Assembly: GCA_946545765.1 (NCBI GenBank) | Contig: CAMNNS010000089.1 | Location: forward strand, 1 to 6,361 | Length of the DNA: 6,361 bases | Direction of reading: 5' to 3' | Origin: an uncultured Bacteroidales bacterium | Lineage (GTDB): Bacteria > Bacteroidota > Bacteroidia > Bacteroidales > UBA932 | In this document: positions 1-5,370 of the stretch, piece by piece | How positions within the stretch are numbered: position 1 is the first letter of the stretch | Layout of the letters: every line of letters begins with the position of its first letter | Made by a program: the position numbers and the translations under genes | The notes under the pieces: generated by a model | The model's input: only the letters and a program-made list of their open reading frames with translations | Databases searched by the model: none | What the model was told of the DNA's origin: nothing

Positions 1-378
1 GATTTAAAAGCAAAGAGAAAAGAGTTAGATAATATATCTAAAGAGACAGAAAAAGAGGAGGCAGAATTACTTGCACAAAGTAAAGAGTATCAAGAAAAAA
101 TAGAGCCTCGAATGCTTTCTGCTTATGAGAAGGTAAGGAGTAATTCAAGAAATAAAATGGCAGTTGTAACTGTTGTTCGTGGTGCATGTGGCGGTTGTTA
201 TAACAAAATACCTCCTCAAAGACAGATAGATATAGATGATTGCAAGAAAATAATTGTTTGTGAGTATTGTGGTAGAATCTTAGTGAGCCAAAAATTTGAC
301 GAAGAGTTGGCTGAGCAAAATATAAAAGAAGAAGAGAATAAAAAAGCAAGAAGAGCTACTGCAAAAAAGAAAAAATAA
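1..378 (+). CDS. C4-type zinc-ribbon protein with N-terminal coiled coil, 5' partial
   Basis: The reading frame is open from the first base of the window, so the true start lies upstream; 125 C-terminal residues are visible. Residues 1 to about 55 are almost entirely charged or polar (K, E, Q, R rich, few prolines), as in the end of a long coiled coil. A compact zinc ribbon follows: Cys63-x2-Cys66 in RGACGGC and Cys87-x2-Cys90 in VCEYCGR, separated by a PPQRQIDI segment typical of the zf-RING_7 (PF02591) family. The protein ends in a Lys/Arg/Ala-rich basic tail. Members are usually about 240-260 residues with a long N-terminal coiled coil and are often annotated as putative nucleic-acid-binding proteins; their biochemical role is not settled. 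In Bacteroidota the gene often follows a Nif3-like gene, which I would expect just left of the window (inference). The internal ATG at 112 lies inside the coiled coil and is not the real start. The stop is 9 bases before the next gene. Confidence 0.88.
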   Translation, partial: DLKAKRKELDNISKETEKEEAELLAQSKEYQEKIEPRMLSAYEKVRSNSRNKMAVVTVVRGACGGCYNKIPPQRQIDIDDCKKIIVCEYCGRILVSQKFDEELAEQNIKEEENKKARRATAKKKK

Positions 379-387
379 TATAATACT

Positions 388-1581
388 ATGAGAAGAGAGC
401 CTACACTTAGGGATCTATTCTTCAAGTATGTTGGACAAACATCCTCGGCTCCATTAGGATTAGAAATAGAGAGAGCAGAGGGTGTTTTTTTATACTCAAA
501 GGATAAAAGATATTTTGATTTTATATCTGGAGTCTCTGTGAGTAATGTCGGACATAGTAGAAGGGAGATTATTGAGGCAGTAAATGAGCAGATGAATAAT
601 TATGCCCATTTAATGGTTTATGGTGAGATGATAGAATCTCCCCAAGTTCTTCATGCAGAGTTATTAACATCTATTCTTCCCGATCCGCTAAAGTGTGTTT
701 ATTATGTTAATAGTGGAAGTGAAGCAAACGAAGTGGCACTTAAACTTGCAAAAAGGGTTACAGGGAGGGGAGAAATCATCGCCTGTAAAAACGCTTATCA
801 TGGTAGCACTCACGGTTCTTTAAGTTTAATGAGCAGTGAGGAGTTCAAGAATTCTTTTAGACCTTTGCTCCCTTTGATTAATTATATTGAGTTTAACAAT
901 ATAGAATCTTTAAATGCTATATCAGAAAAAACAGCTGCAGTTATAATTGAGCCAATTCAAGGAGAAGGAGGGGTACAAATCGCGACAAATGAGTTTATTA
1001 TAGCATTAAAAGAGAAATGCAACAGTGTAGGGACTTTACTAATTTTTGATGAAGTGCAGACCGGTTTTGGAAGGACAGGTGAGATGTTCGCTTTCCAAAA
1101 ATATGGAGTGGCACCAGATATTTTAACTCTCGCAAAAGCGTTAGGGGGTGGACTCCCTCTTGGGGCAATCGTAACATCTAAATCTTTAATGGATTGTTGG
1201 CAAACTAATCCACCACTTGGTCATATAACAACCTTTGGTGGTCATCCGGTTTGTTGTGCTGCGGCTATGGCTTCTCTAAAACTTTTGCTTAACAAAGATT
1301 GGGTTTCTGAGGTAAATAATAAATCTCAGATAGTTGTAGATAGGTTAAGCAAGCATCCTCAAGTAAAAGAGATTCGTGCTGCTGGGCTCCTTATTGCAGT
1401 AGATCTAAGAAATGAGGAAAAAGCAAAAAAAATATTATATTTACTTTTAGAAGAAGGGGTAATAACAGATTGGTTTTTATTTCACCCTACATCGTTTAGA
1501 ATAGCCCCCCCATTATCTATAACAGAGGATGAACTTAATGAAGGGTTAGATTTGGTTATTAGAGCTTTAAACAGATTATAA
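388..1581 (+). CDS. Class III (ornithine/acetylornithine-type) PLP-dependent aminotransferase
   Basis: A complete 397-residue, cytosolic fold-type I aminotransferase of normal length for the class III family. Visible signatures in order are the phosphate-binding loop NSGSEAN (108-114), aromatic stacking residue Tyr137 in AYHGS, the IIEPIQGEGG segment with Glu188, Asp221 in FDEVQTGFGRTG that pairs with the PLP pyridine nitrogen, the Schiff-base Lys250 in LAKALGGGLPLGA, and TTFGGHP (281-287), which contributes to PLP phosphate binding from the partner subunit. The C-terminal RIAPPLSIT segment (371-379) matches the small domain. The family transfers an omega- or alpha-amino group to 2-oxoglutarate or pyruvate. 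The substrate cannot be decided here: no arginine, lysine or biotin genes are adjacent, so I would not call it argD. The start is firm because the in-frame upstream codon series reaches the previous gene's stop (376-378) with no other ATG. No Shine-Dalgarno is visible. Confidence 0.93.
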   Translation: MRREPTLRDLFFKYVGQTSSAPLGLEIERAEGVFLYSKDKRYFDFISGVSVSNVGHSRREIIEAVNEQMNNYAHLMVYGEMIESPQVLHAELLTSILPDPLKCVYYVNSGSEANEVALKLAKRVTGRGEIIACKNAYHGSTHGSLSLMSSEEFKNSFRPLLPLINYIEFNNIESLNAISEKTAAVIIEPIQGEGGVQIATNEFIIALKEKCNSVGTLLIFDEVQTGFGRTGEMFAFQKYGVAPDILTLAKALGGGLPLGAIVTSKSLMDCWQTNPPLGHITTFGGHPVCCAAAMASLKLLLNKDWVSEVNNKSQIVVDRLSKHPQVKEIRAAGLLIAVDLRNEEKAKKILYLLLEEGVITDWFLFHPTSFRIAPPLSITEDELNEGLDLVIRALNRL

Positions 1582-1592
1582 TTTTATTTTAT

Positions 1593-3179
1593 ATGGCAAA
1601 AAAATCATTTAATAAGGTAGATAAAATAGATGTTGAGAATAAAGAATTGGAATTATCATCGTTAGAATCTGGCAATAAGGTTCCTCAAGCGATAGATATA
1701 GAAGAATCTATCCTTGGTGCAATGATGCTTAATCCCGATACGGTTGTGGAGTTGATGGTTACATTGTCTGAAGATAAGTTTTATAAACCAGAACACAGAA
1801 GGGTTTTTGCTGCAATCAGTGCCTTGAATAAAAAAAATAAACCTATTGATATTCTCACAGTTGCTGAGGAACTGAAATTTCAGGGACATTTAGACGAGAT
1901 TGGCGGTCCCTCTTTTTTAGCAAACCTCACCTCAAAAATAGGTTCGGCAGCACATGCTGATTATTATGCTAAGATACTTGTAGATAAATATATACAGCGT
2001 CAGATGATAGGAATATCTTATGATGCTCTTAAAAAATCGTATGATGATTCGGAGCCTGTAGATGATTTATTGCAGGGGGTTCAACAAAAACTTTTTGACC
2101 TTGCTCAAGATAATATGAGCAATAAGGAGTTGAAAATATCCGATATTATCCAGAATAAGTTAAAATCTTTAGAGGAGTTACAATCTAATCCCGATGCGTC
2201 AGCAGGACTAAGAAGTGGATATGAGGCGTTAGATGAAGTTACTTATGGCTGGCATCCTTCTGATTTAGTGATTATTGCAGGTAGGCCTGGAATGGGAAAA
2301 ACCTCTTTTGTAACAACTATGGCGCGAAACATGGCTGTTAATTTTGGAACTCCTGTTGCATTTTTTTCATTAGAGCAAAGTGCAGTACAGTTGGTAGAGA
2401 GATTACTTATTGCCGAATCGGGATTGGATAGTGACAAAATAAAAGGTCATAATAAACAGATGACACAGAGAGATTGGGAGCAGTTGGACGATAAGATAGC
2501 AGATTTGACCAATTGTAACATATACATAGATGAGACCCCAGCCCTCTCTATTTCCGATTTTAGAGCAAAGGCGAGAAGGTTAGTATCTGCAGGGGTTAAA
2601 ATCTTGGTAATAGACTATTTACAACTTATGACAGGTTCTCGGGACAATAAAGGAAATAGAGAACAAGAGGTTGCAGAGATTTCGAGATCTTTAAAAGCAG
2701 TTGCAAAAGAGTTGAATGTTCCAATTATAGCACTTGCACAGTTGAGTAGGCAGGCAGCTGATAATCAGGGAGGTCAAAAGAAGCCCCAACTTACACATTT
2801 AAGAGAATCGGGTGCTATTGAACAAGATGCCGATATTGTAATATTTGTTCATAGACCAGAATATTATTATGACGCAAAAGGTTTAGGGATTGATGGACAA
2901 ATACGTGGGTTAAGTGAGATTATTATAGCAAAGCATCGTAATGGTGAAACTAAAGATGTTTATCTAAAGTTTAATGGTAGTCAAATGAAATTTGTTGATT
3001 TAGACCCAGAAGAAAAGAGTAGATTGTATAGTAAATTGTATGGGAACTATAACATAGAGAATGTATATGATTCAAATTTACCAAACTCTTTCCAGTCAAG
3101 TCCTATTGAATCAAAGATAAATAGAGGGGATTATACTTTTGAATTAGAAGATGATGCTCAATATAACAACCCTTTTTAA
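1593..3179 (+). CDS. dnaB: Replicative DNA helicase DnaB
   Basis: A complete 528-residue hexameric helicase that unwinds DNA ahead of the replication fork and contacts primase. The N-terminal DnaB domain begins near residue 31 (PQAIDIEESILGAM) and runs to about 135; a linker follows, then the RecA-like DnaB_C domain from about 205. Motifs seen are Walker A GRPGMGKT (230-237, Lys236), Glu260 in FFSLEQS, Walker B ILVIDYLQLM (Asp341), the Gln383 sensor in LAQLSRQ, the LRESGAIEQDADIVIF block (403-418), and KHRNGETKD (447-455), whose Arg449 is the likely arginine finger. There is no intein at the usual insertion sites. A poorly conserved, acidic and Asn/Ser-rich tail of about 55 residues follows the core, making it longer than the E. 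coli protein (471 residues); such tails are common in Bacteroidota. The gene starts 11 bases after the aminotransferase stop without a Shine-Dalgarno, and its end is 1 base from the next start. Confidence 0.98.
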   Translation: MAKKSFNKVDKIDVENKELELSSLESGNKVPQAIDIEESILGAMMLNPDTVVELMVTLSEDKFYKPEHRRVFAAISALNKKNKPIDILTVAEELKFQGHLDEIGGPSFLANLTSKIGSAAHADYYAKILVDKYIQRQMIGISYDALKKSYDDSEPVDDLLQGVQQKLFDLAQDNMSNKELKISDIIQNKLKSLEELQSNPDASAGLRSGYEALDEVTYGWHPSDLVIIAGRPGMGKTSFVTTMARNMAVNFGTPVAFFSLEQSAVQLVERLLIAESGLDSDKIKGHNKQMTQRDWEQLDDKIADLTNCNIYIDETPALSISDFRAKARRLVSAGVKILVIDYLQLMTGSRDNKGNREQEVAEISRSLKAVAKELNVPIIALAQLSRQAADNQGGQKKPQLTHLRESGAIEQDADIVIFVHRPEYYYDAKGLGIDGQIRGLSEIIIAKHRNGETKDVYLKFNGSQMKFVDLDPEEKSRLYSKLYGNYNIENVYDSNLPNSFQSSPIESKINRGDYTFELEDDAQYNNPF

Positions 3180-3180
3180 T

Positions 3181-3981
3181 ATGAGAAAATTTATAACACT
3201 TTTTATAGTTTTATTTGGCGTTTGTAATTTTTTGTTTGCCCAGACAGAGACAATAAATAACTTGCCTTTTAAAAGTGGAGAAAAACTCTCTTATATATTA
3301 AACTATACTTGGGGAGGTATTATAACCGATGTTGGGAGTGCGACTTGTGTAACTACAAATAAAGATGGAGTTTATAATGTGCTCTTAACAGGAAAGTCAT
3401 ATAGGTTTTTTGATCTCTTTTTTAAGGTTAGAGAGCATTTTGAAACAAAGTTTGATTCCAAAACACTTAGACCTATATCATTTTATAGGAGTGCTTCAGA
3501 AGGGAGATATAGGCTTAAGAACAACTTAACATTTAACAATGAGACTTATACCATTAAGAGCAGAATTCAGAAATATGATAGAACACCAATAGATACGCTA
3601 TTAAAAGGGACAAAAGAGACTTTTGATTTAGTCTCATTGATATTTAACTACAGAGCGATGGATATGTCTCAACTTGTTGTTAATAAGGCTGTCCCTTTTG
3701 AATTTGTTATCGATAATAAAATCTATCACCTCTATTTTATTTACAAAGGAAAAGAGAGAAAGAAAATATCGGGAATGGGGACATACAGTACACTTAAATT
3801 TTCTGCGGCAGTAGTATCTGGAAATATATTCTCGGGTGAAGAAGAATTATATATTTGGGTATCAGACGACAATAATAGAATACCATTATTTTTTGAATCG
3901 CCTATAAGGGTAGGAAAAGTTCAAGGTAGGATTAGTAAAATAGAGGGAAATAAATATCCAATAACAAGTAAAATCAAATAG
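3181..3981 (+). CDS. Exported DUF3108 domain protein
   Basis: A 266-residue protein. The frame also contains an ATG pair at 3151-3156 inside dnaB, but starting at 3181 gives a clean signal peptide: MRK, a hydrophobic core (FITLFIVLFGV), and a likely signal peptidase I site after FLFA (residue 20) before QTET. Cys15 does not sit in a good lipobox, so a lipoprotein is unlikely. The mature part resembles DUF3108 (PF11306): an N-terminal FKSGEKLSYILNYTWGG segment (30-46), a middle beta-rich section around KVREHFETKFD (82-92), and the C-terminal IWVSDDNNRIPLFFESPI and VGKVQGRISKIEG signatures (225-256). The family is predicted to be a periplasmic or outer-membrane-associated beta-rich protein; its function is not established. 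The start lies 1 base after the dnaB stop (TAATATG), which suggests translational coupling or reinitiation. No catalytic motif is evident. Confidence 0.85.
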   Translation: MRKFITLFIVLFGVCNFLFAQTETINNLPFKSGEKLSYILNYTWGGIITDVGSATCVTTNKDGVYNVLLTGKSYRFFDLFFKVREHFETKFDSKTLRPISFYRSASEGRYRLKNNLTFNNETYTIKSRIQKYDRTPIDTLLKGTKETFDLVSLIFNYRAMDMSQLVVNKAVPFEFVIDNKIYHLYFIYKGKERKKISGMGTYSTLKFSAAVVSGNIFSGEEELYIWVSDDNNRIPLFFESPIRVGKVQGRISKIEGNKYPITSKIK

Positions 3982-3984
3982 AAC

Positions 3985-3988
3985 AGGA
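3985..3988 (+). promoter_or_regulatory. Possible ribosome binding site for rseC
   Basis: AGGA lies 8 bases before the ATG at 3997, within the 15-base gap after the DUF3108 stop. This is reasonable Shine-Dalgarno spacing and supports the chosen start. The match is only four bases, so it is weak evidence alone. Confidence 0.45.
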
Positions 3989-3996
3989 CTTTAACT

Positions 3997-4419
3997 ATGA
4001 AAGGGAAAAAAAGGGTAGAACATGAAGGTGTTGTAATAGAAGAAACAGAAGAATTATACAAAGTTAAGATAGAGAGTAATTCTGCATGTTCCTCTTGCCA
4101 TGCGAAAGGGTTATGTTCTGCATCTGAAATGCAAGACAAAATAATAGATGTTCATAAGAATAGGTGCAAAAGAGGCTATAAAGCAGGGGAAAAAGTTGTG
4201 GTGGAGTTGGAGCAATCTTTAGCCTTAAAAGCGGTCTGGATAGTTTATTTACCACCGATAGCCATTTTAGTAACTATTTTGTTATATTTGCAACAACTGA
4301 ATGTTAGTGAATTATATATAGGTCTTATTGCTGTAGCAGTAGTGGCTCTCTATTTTCTATTTTTATATTTTTTTAGAGGGGCTATAGGCAAGCAGTTTTA
4401 TTTTACTATAAAAGACTAA
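3997..4419 (+). CDS. rseC: RseC/MucC family inner-membrane protein (SoxR-reducing system type)
   Basis: A complete 140-residue protein of normal family length. The N-terminal cytoplasmic part carries a short beta-rich segment (EGVVIEETEELYKVKIES, from residue 10) followed by the family cysteine motif Cys31-x2-Cys34-x5-Cys40, with an extra Cys57 in NRCKRGYKAGEKV. Two membrane segments follow at about 78-98 (AVWIVYLPPIAILVTILLYL) and 106-126, joined by a short loop, and a short tail ends the protein. In E. coli RseC takes part in the SoxR-reducing system together with the Rnf-like RsxABCDGE complex; its exact biochemical role is unclear, and a part in assembling or maintaining Fe-S clusters is a reasonable inference from the cysteines. 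Here it stands 37 bases before rnfB, so it very probably serves the Rnf complex. No SoxR is visible in the window. Confidence 0.92.
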   Translation: MKGKKRVEHEGVVIEETEELYKVKIESNSACSSCHAKGLCSASEMQDKIIDVHKNRCKRGYKAGEKVVVELEQSLALKAVWIVYLPPIAILVTILLYLQQLNVSELYIGLIAVAVVALYFLFLYFFRGAIGKQFYFTIKD

Positions 4420-4456
4420 TATTTAGAAAAAACAACAATTACAAAAACTATACTTA
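4420..4456 (+). other. A-rich leader between rseC and rnfB
   Basis: This is the longest intergenic gap in the window at 37 bases. It contains a single G, no inverted repeat and no Shine-Dalgarno before the rnfB ATG at 4457. Unstructured A/T-rich leaders of this kind commonly support translation in Bacteroidota. I see no TAnnTTTG-type -7 element that would make it a promoter, and nothing terminator-like. Confidence 0.4.
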
Positions 4457-5350
4457 ATGAGTAGTACAATTTTATTTACAATTGCAACATTAGCCGTTTT
4501 GGGGCTTTTGTTGGCAATAGTGCTATTTGTTGTGGCACAAAAGTTTAAAGTAGAAGAGGACCCAAGGATAGATATTGTAGAGGCAATTCTACCAGGGGCA
4601 AATTGTGGAGGCTGTGGAAAAGCAGGTTGTAGAGCATTTGCAGAATGTGCTGTTAAAGAGGGAATAGGCTCTATATTTTGTCCTGTAGGGGGAAATGAAA
4701 CAATGCAAAAAATTGCAGAAGCACTTGGGGAAACCTTAGAAGAAAAAGCTCCACAAATAGCGGTAGTTAGGTGTAAAGGAACATGTGATAAAAGAAAAAC
4801 AACAACTTTTTATGATGGATTAGCAACTTGCTCAGCGATAGCTTCTTTATATGGAGGAGATACAGATTGTTCTTATGGTTGTTTAGGGAGGGGAGATTGT
4901 GTGAGAGTTTGCCAATTTGGTGCTATTAAAGTTGATCCTCAAAAAGGTGTGGCTGAGGTAGATGAAGAAAGATGTACTTCGTGTGGGGCGTGTGTAAAAG
5001 CTTGTCCTAAAGGTATTATTGAACTTAGAAATAAAGGGCCAAAAGGGAGAAGAGTTTATGTGGCTTGTTCTAATAGAGAGAAAGGGGGCGTGGCAAGGAA
5101 AGCTTGCCTTGCAGCTTGTATTGGTTGCGGGAAATGCTCTAAAGTTTGCCAATTTGAGGCGATTACTATTGAGAACAATTTAGCATATATAGATTACACT
5201 AAATGTAGGTTATGCAGAAAATGTGTGGCAGAGTGCCCGACTGGAGCAATAAATGAGACAAATATGCCTCCTCGCCCGGTTCAAAAACCTTCAGAGCAAC
5301 CAATTCAAGCTGCTACAAAACCTGTGGCACAAGAAGAACAATCATCTTAA
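4457..5350 (+). CDS. rnfB: Rnf electron transport complex subunit RnfB (long, multi-cluster form)
   Basis: A complete 297-residue subunit that accepts electrons from ferredoxin on the cytoplasmic side of the Rnf complex. An N-terminal membrane anchor spans about residues 4-27. The Fe-S domain (PF04060) follows, with Cys50-x2-Cys53-x4-Cys58 and Cys75 in LPGANCGGCGKAGC and FCPVGG. A middle section holds Cys106, Cys110 and Cys125. Two ferredoxin-like modules then follow: module A at 138-190, with Cys138/142/148/152 and Cys173-x2-Cys176-x2-Cys179-x3-Cys183-Pro, and module B at 217-266, with Cys221-x2-Cys224-x2-Cys227-x3-Cys231 and Cys250-x2-Cys253-x2-Cys256-x3-Cys260-Pro. With 25 cysteines this is the long RnfB type seen in Bacteroidota and Clostridia, not the shorter proteobacterial one. 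The last 28 residues (Pro/Gln/Ala/Glu rich) look disordered. It is followed by rnfC after 20 bases. Confidence 0.97.
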   Translation: MSSTILFTIATLAVLGLLLAIVLFVVAQKFKVEEDPRIDIVEAILPGANCGGCGKAGCRAFAECAVKEGIGSIFCPVGGNETMQKIAEALGETLEEKAPQIAVVRCKGTCDKRKTTTFYDGLATCSAIASLYGGDTDCSYGCLGRGDCVRVCQFGAIKVDPQKGVAEVDEERCTSCGACVKACPKGIIELRNKGPKGRRVYVACSNREKGGVARKACLAACIGCGKCSKVCQFEAITIENNLAYIDYTKCRLCRKCVAECPTGAINETNMPPRPVQKPSEQPIQAATKPVAQEEQSS

Positions 5351-5357
5351 AAATATT

Positions 5358-5362
5358 AGGAG
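5358..5362 (+). promoter_or_regulatory. Ribosome binding site for rnfC
   Basis: AGGAG lies 8 bases before the ATG at 5371. It is the best Shine-Dalgarno match in the window and fixes the rnfC start. The other starts here, apart from a weaker AGGA before rseC, have none. Confidence 0.65.
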
Positions 5363-5370
5363 ACTTTATT

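Noticed and set aside
38..349. Minus-strand open frame of about 103 codons opposite the zinc-ribbon gene
   Set aside because: It is antisense to a gene with a clear protein motif, has low-complexity Leu/Phe-rich content and shows no recognisable domain.
1505..1511. Run of seven C in an AT-rich genome, a possible slippage or phase-variation tract
   Set aside because: It encodes the conserved IAPPL motif of the aminotransferase with the frame intact, and an enzyme of this type is not a usual phase-variable target.
1872..1883. Perfect 12-base palindrome CTGAAATTTCAG, an operator candidate
   Set aside because: It lies within the N-terminal domain coding sequence of dnaB, has no second copy that I could see, and a palindrome of this length in AT-rich coding DNA can occur by chance.
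3191..3225. Possible lipoprotein signal at Cys15 of the DUF3108 protein
   Set aside because: The residues before the cysteine (FGV) do not fit a lipobox, and a signal peptidase I site after FLFA fits better.
4883..5152. Minus-strand open frame opposite rnfB
   Set aside because: The cysteine-rich sense frame is unmistakably RnfB; the antisense frame is Ser/Thr/Phe rich as expected from a shadow.
4907..5156. Exact 13-base direct repeat as a recombination or mobile-element signature
   Set aside because: Both copies encode VCQF at equivalent positions of duplicated ferredoxin modules, so protein-level duplication explains it.
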